A stretch of 37,031 bases of DNA, from assembly GCA_025449845.1 (NCBI GenBank), contig JANWIP010000035.1:1-37031 (forward strand), read 5' to 3'. Numbering within the stretch: position 1 is the stretch's first letter; each line of letters opens with the position of its first letter. The DNA is from Solirubrobacteraceae bacterium (GTDB lineage: Bacteria; Actinomycetota; Thermoleophilia; Solirubrobacterales; Solirubrobacteraceae). The position numbers were made by a program, and so were the translations under genes. Of this stretch, positions 21,880-30,078 are shown piece after piece. The notes beneath the pieces are model-generated. The model searched no databases and was not told the origin of the DNA. It saw only the letters and a program-made list of their open reading frames with translations.

Positions 21880-24819
21880 ATGAGCAGAAGCGCCTCGCGC
21901 CGCTGGGCGCGGCGCGCGATGCTCTCGGCATTGACAGGGGGAGGCCTGACGGCAGTCGGCCTGGGTGGAGCCCTGCCCGGCGGAGCGCTGGCCGCGGACG
22001 CCCCTGCCGGCACCACGGGAGCCGGAGAAGAAACGCCGCCGCCCGCGACGGCGACCACGCCCGCGCCTACTCCGCCAACGCAGCAGAGTGGCCCAAGTGA
22101 ACCGACGACCACCACTTCAACCTCCAGCGAATCTTCAAGCACCTCGGCCGCGCCGCCCGCGCCTGCACCGGCAGCCACGCCCGCGCCGGTGGCCCAGCCG
22201 GCCCCGACGACCACACAGGGACAGGGCGAAACCGGCGCTCCCAAGGTGGTGGCTCTGCGCAAGCAGCCCGCAGTGCCCGGCAAGCGCGGGCGTAAGGGCT
22301 CCAAGGCCGGGGGCAAGCTGGGCGGGCAGCTCAAGGCCACCGCCAAGACCACCGGCGGGGTCGGGGCCAATGGCGCCGCGGGCGGCCCGACGACGGTTCC
22401 CGCCGGTACGCCCAACGGGGTCGCGCCGCCCCCCTTGGTGGTGGCCGGTCAGGCGGGGACGCTGGCATCGGTGCTGGGCTCCTCGGCAGTCTCGGCACAG
22501 GCGCTGAGCTACTACCGCATACCGCTCTTCCTGCTGCCGATCTACCAGGCCGCGGGCATCCAGTACGGGGTGCCATGGCAGATCCTGGCAGCCATCAACG
22601 AGGTGGAGACCAACTACGGCACCGACCTCAACGTCTCCACCGCCGGGGCGGTCGGCTGGATGCAGTTCATGCCCACCACCTGGATGCAGTACGGGGTGGA
22701 CGCGCTAGGAGCCGGTTACGCCGACCCTTACAACCCCGTGGACGCGATCTTCGCCGCCGCCCGCTATCTGCACGCGGCCGGGGCCTCCAGCAATCTGCAC
22801 ACCGCGATCCTTGCCTACAACCACTCCGAGGCCTACGTCAGCTCGGTGCTGCTGCGGGCCAAGCTGATCGCCGCCTATCCGCAGTCGGTGATCGCCACCT
22901 TGACGGGTCTCACTGAGGGCAGTCTGCCGATTGCAGGCGCGCGGTTCGCGCAGGACGCCAATACGCCGCTGCCCACCGTGGCCAACGCCACGGCCGGTGC
23001 GGTACCGCTCGCGCCCGCTGTCAGCGAAAGCCCCAGCGATCCGTCGGTCTCGGCGGCCCCTGCTTCAGCCCCGTCGGCCGCTCCCACCTCCGCTGCGCCC
23101 GCTCCGACCAGTCTCGCCGCGGTGCCTGCGCCGAGCACCGTGGGTAAGAAGGTCGCCAAGAAGCACGCCGAAGCGCTGCGCTTCGCCGATCTGCTGGGGC
23201 AGGTGGGTGCTCCGGTGACAGCGGTGCAGGACGGGCGCATCGTCAAGCTCGGGCACTCCCACAAGCTGGGCAACTATCTGGCTCTGCGCGATATCTATGG
23301 CGATGTCTTCACCTACGCGGGCATGGGCAGCATCGCGCCCCGCTACCACCTGATCCCCCACCCCGCAAAGGTCAAGCAGGCCAAGGTCGCGGTGAAGCCA
23401 GCAGCCGGGCATGAACCTGCCCCCACCAAGCCCGCCAGTGCCGGGCGTCAGCTGCCCACGACGCTGCACGTCAAGAGCTCTACTGCAAAGCACGCGCACC
23501 AGCAGGCTGGCGCGGATGAAGCCCAGCCAAGCAGCGAAAGCACAGAATCGCCCTTGACTCCGCCGCCCGCGGGCATGGGCAGGGCGCGTTTGTACGCACG
23601 TCCTGACAACCCCGTTGCGCGCGTGGCCGCGACCAAGGCAGTCTCGGGGGGCGCCAGGAGCGACGGCCACGGCGGCAAGTGGGTACCTCTGCGCCTTGGC
23701 TCGGTGGTGTCCCAGGGAACGATTCTCGGCCACCTCAGCAAGACCCCGATCGCCCAGTCCTCGGGCCATACCGAATCGCCTTTGAATCCATGGGGAGCAG
23801 CCCACGTGAGCGTCCCGCTGGGATCACAGCAGCAGAGTGGCTCCCAGGTGGCCGGTTCTCAGCAGGGGGCCTATGGCGCAGCGAGCACGGCGCCCGCGAC
23901 TCCGCAGCTGGGTCGTCTGAGCATTCCCGTGAACGCACAGAGCGCAAGACTGCGCTTTGCGATCCGCCCCGCCGGGGATAGCGGCACCATCGACCCGCGG
24001 CCGATCCTTGCCAACTGGCGCCAGCTCGACACCGCACTGCACCCCAAGGGCGCCAAGGGCAACGTCGACCTGCTGGGGGCAACGGTGGCGCAGGTGTTCC
24101 TCATGAGCCAGAGCGAACTGGAGCGCACGGTGCTCTCGGACCCTGACATCAACATCTACGAATGCGGTCGCCAGGACATCGCCTCAGGGGCGATCGACGG
24201 CAGGGTGCTGGCGGTGCTCGAGTTCCTCTCGCGCAGTGGCCTGAAGCCGACGGTGAGCGCCTTGCAGTGCGGACACAGCGAGTTGACCACCAGCGGCAAT
24301 GTGTCCGAGCACTACTTCGGCGATGCCGTGGACATCTCGGCCATCAATGGCGTGCCGATCGCCGGACATCAGGGCGCGGGGTCGATTACCGACGTCACCA
24401 TCCGCGCGCTCTTGACCTTGCAGGGACGCTTCGTGCCGCACCAGATCATCAGCCTCATGCAGTACCCCGAAGCCGCCAACACGCTTGCTCTACCCGACCA
24501 CTGGAACCACATCCACGTCGGCTTCCATCCGGTCCCCGGCACGCTCGCGCCCGTCGTCGGTCCTGGAGCCACGGTGGGGACCGCAACTGTCGCCGCGCAC
24601 TCCGCAGGGGCCGGGAAGACTGCGCCCTCGCCGCTGACCACCGTCACGGGCGAATTGAGCCCCAGCCAGTGGAACGAGCTTGTAGCGCGCATCGGCGCCC
24701 TGCAGGCGCCCACGCTGTCAGCCAAGCCGAGCTCCTCGGCGATCCGCGACCCCCAGGCCGCCGCGGGCAACCGCGACCTGGGGGCACGTGCGCTGCCCAG
24801 CGGCGGCGCGGAAGAATAG
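21880..24819 (+). CDS. Secreted multi-domain peptidoglycan hydrolase: SLT, degenerate LytM, M15-like
   Basis: A 979-residue exported protein. The ATG at 21880 is chosen because GGAGGGG lies about 8 nt upstream; an ATG 39 nt earlier has none. A basic, Arg-rich signal (RRWARRAML, Tat-like) precedes a long Ala/Pro/Thr linker. Residues about 205-330 are a lytic transglycosylase (SLT) domain: GVPWQILAAINEVETNYGTD with catalytic Glu near 243, VGWMQFMPTTWMQYGVD and ILAYNHSEAYVSSVL. Residues about 440-485 (GAPVTAVQDGRIVKLG...GNYLALRDIYGDVFTYAGMG) resemble the beta core of LytM/M23, but the catalytic HxH is lost. Residues about 755-885 are M15-like: SEHYFGDAVDI (His811, Asp818) and HWNHIHVGF (His877, His879), a full zinc triad. 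It would cut both glycan and peptide parts of the wall. Confidence 0.9.
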   Translation: MSRSASRRWARRAMLSALTGGGLTAVGLGGALPGGALAADAPAGTTGAGEETPPPATATTPAPTPPTQQSGPSEPTTTTSTSSESSSTSAAPPAPAPAATPAPVAQPAPTTTQGQGETGAPKVVALRKQPAVPGKRGRKGSKAGGKLGGQLKATAKTTGGVGANGAAGGPTTVPAGTPNGVAPPPLVVAGQAGTLASVLGSSAVSAQALSYYRIPLFLLPIYQAAGIQYGVPWQILAAINEVETNYGTDLNVSTAGAVGWMQFMPTTWMQYGVDALGAGYADPYNPVDAIFAAARYLHAAGASSNLHTAILAYNHSEAYVSSVLLRAKLIAAYPQSVIATLTGLTEGSLPIAGARFAQDANTPLPTVANATAGAVPLAPAVSESPSDPSVSAAPASAPSAAPTSAAPAPTSLAAVPAPSTVGKKVAKKHAEALRFADLLGQVGAPVTAVQDGRIVKLGHSHKLGNYLALRDIYGDVFTYAGMGSIAPRYHLIPHPAKVKQAKVAVKPAAGHEPAPTKPASAGRQLPTTLHVKSSTAKHAHQQAGADEAQPSSESTESPLTPPPAGMGRARLYARPDNPVARVAATKAVSGGARSDGHGGKWVPLRLGSVVSQGTILGHLSKTPIAQSSGHTESPLNPWGAAHVSVPLGSQQQSGSQVAGSQQGAYGAASTAPATPQLGRLSIPVNAQSARLRFAIRPAGDSGTIDPRPILANWRQLDTALHPKGAKGNVDLLGATVAQVFLMSQSELERTVLSDPDINIYECGRQDIASGAIDGRVLAVLEFLSRSGLKPTVSALQCGHSELTTSGNVSEHYFGDAVDISAINGVPIAGHQGAGSITDVTIRALLTLQGRFVPHQIISLMQYPEAANTLALPDHWNHIHVGFHPVPGTLAPVVGPGATVGTATVAAHSAGAGKTAPSPLTTVTGELSPSQWNELVARIGALQAPTLSAKPSSSAIRDPQAAAGNRDLGARALPSGGAEE

Positions 24820-24883
24820 ACCCTGGCCGTGAGGGTTCGTCCCATCTGGGGCGCCTTGCGGTAAGCGCTATGCAATAGCCTCT

Positions 24884-25510
24884 CTACTGCTGAGCCTGTC
24901 CCGTCCGGGGCCGCCGGGGGAAGGCGCTGCGCAGAACGCTCTGGCACTTGGTGCTGGCGGCCTTGAATGAGGCGCTCGCGGTATTGACGCCTTTGGTGCT
25001 GAACACTGGGCCGGTGCCGGTGGTGTTAGGCGCCGGCAGCTTCACTCCGTTCCTGTTCATGCACGTCGCGAACGCCGCGAGTGCCGTGCGGAAGGCAGGA
25101 GTGCCGAAGCGTCGCCGTCCGGCCTGCCCGCCAGGGCCGCCAGGGTCGCCAGGGCGGCGTGCGCCGCCGCCGCACTTCTGCAGGGCAGCCTGGAACTGCG
25201 CGCGAGTGACGCCCTTGGGCAGCTGTGGCCCACCCACTCCGCCACCGCCGAGCAGACCGCCCACTCCTGGCGCGGGCTGCCCCGAGGGACGCTGCGGCAA
25301 GGTGATGCCGTTCTTCTGCAGGCATTCACGTATCGCCGCTAATCTGTTGCCGGCGGCGGTCCGCGCAGTGGTGGTGTTGGCGGCGTTGGCGCTCGTGGCG
25401 CTCTTGTTTGAGGAGCCGCCGCAGGCTGCCAGGCCAAGGCAGGCGAGCACCGCAAACAGAGCGCTCGCTGGGATCAGTGGGCTGCGAGTGTGAGTATCGG
25501 TATGGGGCAT
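24884..25510 (-). CDS. Lipoprotein with duplicated CxxxNG(I/V)xLP repeats
   Basis: A 208-residue lipoprotein. GGAGG about 7 nt before the ATG at 25510 fixes the start. Lipobox LAAC places the lipidated cysteine at 30, followed by a Ser/Thr/Ala linker. Two copies of a unit are visible: ECLQKNGITLPQ...FQAALQKC and TCMNRNGVKLPA...FKAASTKC, each starting and ending with a cysteine, separated by a Gly/Pro-rich spacer. Such units recur in unnamed actinobacterial surface lipoproteins; the paired cysteines probably form a disulfide in each repeat. The gene lies 58 nt after the NRAMP gene on the same strand and may be co-transcribed. Function unknown. Confidence 0.82.
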   Translation of the reverse strand: MPHTDTHTRSPLIPASALFAVLACLGLAACGGSSNKSATSANAANTTTARTAAGNRLAAIRECLQKNGITLPQRPSGQPAPGVGGLLGGGGVGGPQLPKGVTRAQFQAALQKCGGGARRPGDPGGPGGQAGRRRFGTPAFRTALAAFATCMNRNGVKLPAPNTTGTGPVFSTKGVNTASASFKAASTKCQSVLRSAFPRRPRTGQAQQ

Positions 25511-25568
25511 CTTTTTCCTCCGCTGTCTAAGGCGCGATAAAGGTCTCGTCAAGGGTGTTCTGATCTCT

Positions 25569-26879
25569 CTACAGCCCGCCCACCGTCACTCCTACCAGGA
25601 TCAGCGATAGGGCGGACGTGACAACGACCGTGACGGCGGCGGCGCCGTCGAGCAAACCTGCGCTGCGGTGCTCGCCCATCACTCTGCGCGAGCGTGATAG
25701 GCGCCAGATGAAGAACAGGTTAATCGGTAGCAGCAGGCCGTTGACCACCTGCACCCCGACTAGTAGATCGATCACCGGCAACCCCGGGATGACGGCAACC
25801 ATTGTGGCTATCAAGATCATCGCGGTGATCACTCCCACGAATACTGGCGCCTCCTCGCGGCGGCGGCCGATGCCCTTTTCATAACCCAATGACTCCGAGA
25901 CCACATAGGAGGTGGCGATCGGCAGGATCGCCGCCGCCAGCAGGCTGGCACCCAGCAGGCCGATCCCGAACAGCGCCTCGGCATAGCGGCCCGCAACGGG
26001 CACTAGCGCCTTGGCGGCATCTGTGGCGGAGGAGATGTTGTGGATGCCGTGCGTATACAGCGTGGCGCCCGTGGCGATGATGATGAAGCCCGCGATCACA
26101 TTCGCGAATATCGCGCCACTCATCGCCTCGCGCTCCTCGTGGGCCAGATCCTCCTCGCGCACACCGCGCTCGACGACCGCCGACTGTAGATAGAGCTGCA
26201 TGTAGGGGGTGATGGTGGTGCCGGCCGTGGCCACCACCAGCAGCAGGTAGGTGGAGTTGCCCTGGATGTGAGGGGCGACGATCGCCTTGCCCACTTCACC
26301 CCAATCGGGGTGCGCCAGAATCGCCGCTATCGGGTAGGCGAAGAAAGGGAGGGTCAGCCAGATGAACACCTTCTCCGCCGAGCGGTAGCTGCCGCGCACG
26401 ATGATCAGCCAGATCCCCACAGCCGCGATGGGCACCGTCAACTGCGCCGGTATTCCCGCCAGGCCCAGCGCGGCGCCGATGCCGACGAAGTCAGAGATGC
26501 AGATGCCCATGTTGGCGACGACTACCGCGGTCGTCGCCAACACCGACCAGCGGATGCCGTACTCCTCGCGCACCAACTCGGCCAGGCCCTTACCGGTGAC
26601 GACCCCCATGCGCGCCGCCAGTCGCTGCACGATCACCAGCGAGATCGTGATCAGCACCATCAGCCACAGCAGGCCATAGCCGTACTTGGCTCCCACGGAG
26701 GAGTAGGTGGCGATGCCGCCCGCGTCGTTGCCGGCGTTGGCTGCTATCAACCCGGGCCCCAACAGGCCCAGGAGTGCAACCAGGCGGACCTTAGCTGGGC
26801 TGAGACGTGCAGGCAGACGCGCTCGGCCACGACTGGCCGAACGGATACGACGCATGACGGACGGTACTTGGACCGCCAT
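25569..26879 (-). CDS. Divergent NRAMP-family divalent metal transporter
   Basis: A 436-residue polytopic membrane protein with about 11 spans. The family-defining spans are present but altered. TM1 reads GPGLIAANAGNDAGGIATYS, so canonical DPGN becomes DAGG (Asp52-Gly55). TM6 reads TTITPYMQLYLQS, so canonical MPHN becomes PYMQ (225-228), removing the metal-binding methionine that selects for soft transition metals. This points away from classical Mn/Fe uptake and towards Mg2+ or another hard cation, as in NRAMP-related Mg2+ transporters; that is inference. ATG at 26879 has GGTGG about 8 nt upstream; a GTG at 26891 is also possible. The upstream gene, 118 nt away on the same strand, encodes a MgtE-type regulatory module. 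Confidence 0.92.
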   Translation of the reverse strand: MAVQVPSVMRRIRSASRGRARLPARLSPAKVRLVALLGLLGPGLIAANAGNDAGGIATYSSVGAKYGYGLLWLMVLITISLVIVQRLAARMGVVTGKGLAELVREEYGIRWSVLATTAVVVANMGICISDFVGIGAALGLAGIPAQLTVPIAAVGIWLIIVRGSYRSAEKVFIWLTLPFFAYPIAAILAHPDWGEVGKAIVAPHIQGNSTYLLLVVATAGTTITPYMQLYLQSAVVERGVREEDLAHEEREAMSGAIFANVIAGFIIIATGATLYTHGIHNISSATDAAKALVPVAGRYAEALFGIGLLGASLLAAAILPIATSYVVSESLGYEKGIGRRREEAPVFVGVITAMILIATMVAVIPGLPVIDLLVGVQVVNGLLLPINLFFIWRLSRSRRVMGEHRSAGLLDGAAAVTVVVTSALSLILVGVTVGGL

Positions 26880-26932
26880 CCAACTGCCCACCTGGAACGC
26901 TCACGGCGGGCAGTCTATTCAGTCGCGTCTTT

Positions 26933-27009
26933 TCAGTCCTCGCCGTGCAGCCTGAGGTCAGGAAGTGCTCGCCGCGCTCCAGCGGAACTGCGGTTTGTCA
27001 GTCCTCGCC
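26933..27009. repeat. 12-bp direct repeat flanking the CBS-gene stop
   Basis: TCAGTCCTCGCC occurs at 26933-26944 and again at 26998-27009, where it encodes the last residues and stop of the CBS protein (GED-stop on the minus strand). The copies start 65 bp apart. This may be a remnant of a small duplication at the gene end. Confidence 0.45.
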
Positions 27010-28287
27010 CAGCAGACCGAAGCGCCGGCGCCAGCCGCGCGGCAGCATCGCCTCCAGCACATCGTCAACTGTCACCACCCCGACCATCTGCTCCTCATCG
27101 TCCACGACGGGGACACAGGTGAGGTTGTAGTCGGCCATCAGTCGGGCGACCTCCTCAAAGGGGGCGTCGGGACGCAGGGTTGGGAGGTCATGCTTGACCA
27201 GCTCGCTCAAGGGCTGCCGAGGCTCTGCGCGCACGAGTGTTGTAATCGAGACGCTGCCGTCAAGCTCGCCGTCGGGCGAGTTGACAAAAACCGCCGTCAG
27301 CACCTCAGGCTCGATCTTGCTGCTGCGCACCGCTTCCAGTGCCTCGCCTACACTGGTGGTGCGACGTAGCGAAACGAACTCTGGACTCATCAAGCCGCCC
27401 GCCTCGGCCGGGTCATAGCCGAGCAGGGTTCTGACCTTGATGCGCTGGCTCACCGGCAACATCGCCAGCACCGCCTCGCGTCGCTCGTCGTCGATCTCGC
27501 CGATCACATCGACGGCGTCATCGGGAGCCATGCGCGAGAGGATCTCGGCTACCTGCGCATCGGAGCGGTCCTCAAGGAACTCGCGCTGGTGATGGTCATC
27601 GAGCTCCTCAAACACATCCGCCTCAAGCTCGCGGTCATCCGCGCCCACGGCCTGGATGATCTCCTCGCCCTGCCGGCGCGAGGCGGCCTCCACGAGGTCG
27701 GCGATCTGCGCGGGGTGCAGCTTGGCGAGCTTGGGGTGGGGGATGCGCAGGCGCAAGGTCGGCACGTGACCCACGAACGGCTCGACGCTGGCCCAGTCCA
27801 GGAACTCGCCCGTGGCGATGCGCTCGCCGAGCGGGCGGGGCAGCAGGCGGCGCAGCCCACCACGCGGCCCCGTGTCCACGCCCACCACGCGCCATGCGCC
27901 CGCCAGGTGCGCCAGCTCGATCTCGTTGGCGCGCACGAGGCGCGCTCCGTCGAGGTTGATCAGCTGACGGTCGAGCACGTCGCGCTTGAGCAGCACCTCC
28001 TCGCTGCGGCGCTCGAAGTGGCGCAGGTCGAGCTTGGCCTTACGCAGCACCACGCCGCTCGGGCCGATGTCCGAGACGCGATCGATACCGAGATAGGAGG
28101 TACGCCCGGCGACGGTCACCAGAAAGCCGGTGATGGGGGGGTAGCCAATGCCACCGAGACGCACGATGATGTCGTTCACCTTCCCCAGCCGCTCGCCGTC
28201 GCTGTCGCGCAGTGCACTGCCCACCACGGTTGAGAGGTGCAGGATCGGCGGTGCCTCGGCGGCCTGTGGGGTCTTCACCGGAGACAT
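26998..28287 (-). CDS. PRC-barrel / MgtE-N / CBS-pair protein, likely regulator of the NRAMP transporter
   Basis: A 429-residue soluble protein. Residues about 18-75 (DSDGERLGKVNDIIVRLGG) and 85-160 (LLKRDVLDRQLINLDGARLVRANEIEL) look like two PRC-barrel repeats. Residues about 185-290 are an MgtE N-domain (LHPAQIADLVEAASRRQGEEI, DDHHQREFLEDRSDAQVAEIL, RMAPDDAVDVIGEI). Residues about 295-420 form a CBS pair (GLMSPEFVSL..., DLPTLRPDAPFEEVARLMADYNLTCVPVVDDE). The membrane domain of MgtE is absent. In MgtE these cytoplasmic domains bind Mg2+ and close the channel. Here the next gene encodes an NRAMP-like transporter, so the module probably gates or senses for it. AGGAG lies about 8 nt before the ATG; the deacetylase gene ends 10 nt upstream. 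Confidence 0.92.
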   Translation of the reverse strand: MSPVKTPQAAEAPPILHLSTVVGSALRDSDGERLGKVNDIIVRLGGIGYPPITGFLVTVAGRTSYLGIDRVSDIGPSGVVLRKAKLDLRHFERRSEEVLLKRDVLDRQLINLDGARLVRANEIELAHLAGAWRVVGVDTGPRGGLRRLLPRPLGERIATGEFLDWASVEPFVGHVPTLRLRIPHPKLAKLHPAQIADLVEAASRRQGEEIIQAVGADDRELEADVFEELDDHHQREFLEDRSDAQVAEILSRMAPDDAVDVIGEIDDERREAVLAMLPVSQRIKVRTLLGYDPAEAGGLMSPEFVSLRRTTSVGEALEAVRSSKIEPEVLTAVFVNSPDGELDGSVSITTLVRAEPRQPLSELVKHDLPTLRPDAPFEEVARLMADYNLTCVPVVDDEEQMVGVVTVDDVLEAMLPRGWRRRFGLLGED

Positions 28288-28297
28288 GGTATGGCTC

Positions 28298-29191
28298 CTA
28301 CCCGCCGCTCAGGTTGGTCGGTATCGGCTGACCCGGGGGCGGAGGGTCATCCAGCAACAGGCGCGGCACCGTCACCGGGTGCAGACCCCGCTCACGCAGG
28401 CCGTGCACGATCGTCGGCAGCGCCGCGATCGTCTCAGAGCGGTCTCCGCCCGCGTCGTGCATGAGGATGATCGCGCCGGGATGGGCGCCGGCCAGGGCAC
28501 GCTGCTCGATCGCCTGTACGCCCGGGCGGGCGTAGTCGCCGGTGTCGGTGCTCCACAGGATCATCAGCAGATGCTCATGCTTGAGCTCGTGGAAGGTGGT
28601 GGCATTGAAGGAGCCATAGGGAGGGCGGAACAGCCTTGGGGTTGGTCCGTCCAGCAGCTGGATCTGGTAGATCTGGTTTTGCAGCTCTTCGCGCTGATCG
28701 TGCTTTGAGAGCGAGGCCATCATCGGGTGCGTCTCGGTGTGGTCGCCCACCACATCCCCCGAGCGCAGCTCCAGCAGGGTGCCGGCGGAGAAGTAGTGCT
28801 CCTCGGTGCCGACGGCGAAGAAGGTGGCCTGCACATGCAGCCGGTTGAGGGTGTCGACCAGCTGGGTGGTGTACGGGCCGGGGCCGTCGTCGAAGGTCAA
28901 GGCCACCTCATTGCCCTTTGTGCCGCCCTGCACCACCGCCGGAGTACGGGCGAGGACTGAGTCGATCGCGCCTTCCTCCTCCTTGTCCTGCAGCGCATGT
29001 CGCTCGGCGGGAGTCAACTGGGCAGTCGCGGGATGGCTCTGTGGTCGCGGTGTCGTGTTGGTCGCACTATGGCTCGAGCCGCCGGAGCCCAGGGCAGCGA
29101 TCGTGAGGGCCACGACCGACAGCGCCGCAACCACCGCGCCGAAGCGCCGGCGGAAGTACACGTCCTGGAACTTGCTGCTCGGAGGGTTCAT
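28298..29191 (-). CDS. Membrane-anchored polysaccharide deacetylase (NodB domain)
   Basis: A 297-residue protein with an N-terminal membrane segment (about 17-37), a Ser/Thr/Pro linker and a carbohydrate esterase 4 domain outside the cell. All five CE4 motifs are intact: TFDDGPGPYT (Asp101, Asp102), DHTETHP (His151, His155 metal ligands), RPPYGSF (Arg189), STDTGDYARP (Asp216) and ILMHDAGG (His245). It would remove N-acetyl groups from peptidoglycan or a related glycan, using a metal. It starts a minus-strand run: its stop is 10 nt before the CBS-protein start. Start at 29191 has no strong ribosome site. The divergent gene begins only 47 nt away. Confidence 0.93.
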   Translation of the reverse strand: MNPPSSKFQDVYFRRRFGAVVAALSVVALTIAALGSGGSSHSATNTTPRPQSHPATAQLTPAERHALQDKEEEGAIDSVLARTPAVVQGGTKGNEVALTFDDGPGPYTTQLVDTLNRLHVQATFFAVGTEEHYFSAGTLLELRSGDVVGDHTETHPMMASLSKHDQREELQNQIYQIQLLDGPTPRLFRPPYGSFNATTFHELKHEHLLMILWSTDTGDYARPGVQAIEQRALAGAHPGAIILMHDAGGDRSETIAALPTIVHGLRERGLHPVTVPRLLLDDPPPPGQPIPTNLSGG

Positions 29192-29238
29192 CTGCTGGCG
29201 AATGATGACCGATCGATCGACGGCTATGTTGAATCCCC

Positions 29239-30078
29239 GTGCTGCCCTTCTGGCTGTCGATCGCGGTGCTGTCCCTGGTACAGGCTGCCACTGTGCTGGG
29301 CCCTTCGCGCCGGGCGGTGGCTGTGCTTGAGCGCCTGCGCAGCCCGTGGTGGGCGGTGATACCGCCGCTTTCGGTGCTCGCTTTCGTGCTGGTCGGGCGC
29401 ACGGCCGAACACCTCAGTGCCCAGACGCTGACATATCTAGCGCTGGTCGCGGTGCCCCCCCTGGCCGCACTTGCCTTGGGGTGGTTGGTATGGAGCACGC
29501 GCGGGCCATACCCGCTGGCGGCGCTCTTGGTGGCGCCCCTCTTCGCCTTGGCCTGGGTCGATCGCACGGGCTTGCTGGGGGAGGCCGCCGCAGTGGTCCT
29601 CTCGGCGCTGAGCTGCGTGACGCTAGGTGTGCTGCTGGCCGCTGTTACGCCCGCGCGCTGGCTGACCGTGGGCATCATCTTGATGGCATTGGCTGACACG
29701 GCCTTGGTGGTCTCGGATCTTTTGCAGCGTCCCAACGACGTGCTCAATGCCGCCCAGCCCGCGGCGAATCTGCCGCGGCTACAGTCAGAGAGCTTCGGCG
29801 ACGCGGTGATGGGTTACGGCGACCTGTTCGTCGCCGGGCTCCTGGGTGGGTTGCTTGCGGCGGCCGGGGACCGCCGGCGCCAGTTGCAGGGTGCGGCGCT
29901 AGTCGCGGGCTTCGCGTTGGGCTTTGACCTGCTGTTCTTCGTCGTCAACGAGCTGCCGGCGACGGTGCCTGTGGCACTGGCCACGATTGTGATGGGACTG
30001 CGAGGGACGCGCAGCGCGGCAGGGGAGAAACGCGCCGAATCGACGCGGCCGTCAGGAACCTTTACGATGCTGAGATGA
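29239..30078 (+). CDS. Nine-helix membrane protein, candidate presenilin-type GxGD aspartyl protease
   Basis: A 279-residue protein with about nine hydrophobic spans: 2-20, 38-55, 62-85, 90-107, 110-136, 140-163, 188-209, 214-237 and 240-256. Span 6 (WLTVGIILMALADTALVVSD) carries Asp153 mid-helix. Span 7 begins MGYGDLFVAGLLGGLL with the GxGD motif at 192-195. Span 9 begins NELPATVPVAL, at the place of the presenilin PAL motif (here PAT). Nine spans with Asp in 6, GxGD in 7 and PA(L) at 9 is the layout of presenilin and signal peptide peptidase; the spacing of 42 residues between the two Asp is also in range. The YD of span 6 is AD here. The GTG start has TATGTT 8 nt upstream and no ribosome site, so it may be leaderless. 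Family call is inference. Confidence 0.6.
   Translation: MLPFWLSIAVLSLVQAATVLGPSRRAVAVLERLRSPWWAVIPPLSVLAFVLVGRTAEHLSAQTLTYLALVAVPPLAALALGWLVWSTRGPYPLAALLVAPLFALAWVDRTGLLGEAAAVVLSALSCVTLGVLLAAVTPARWLTVGIILMALADTALVVSDLLQRPNDVLNAAQPAANLPRLQSESFGDAVMGYGDLFVAGLLGGLLAAAGDRRRQLQGAALVAGFALGFDLLFFVVNELPATVPVALATIVMGLRGTRSAAGEKRAESTRPSGTFTMLR

Noticed and set aside
29239..30078. Prepilin peptidase (A24) as an alternative for the GxGD protein
   Set aside because: No CxxC zinc motif, the GxGD lies in span 7 rather than span 4, and a PA(T) motif is present near span 9; A22-like layout fits better.
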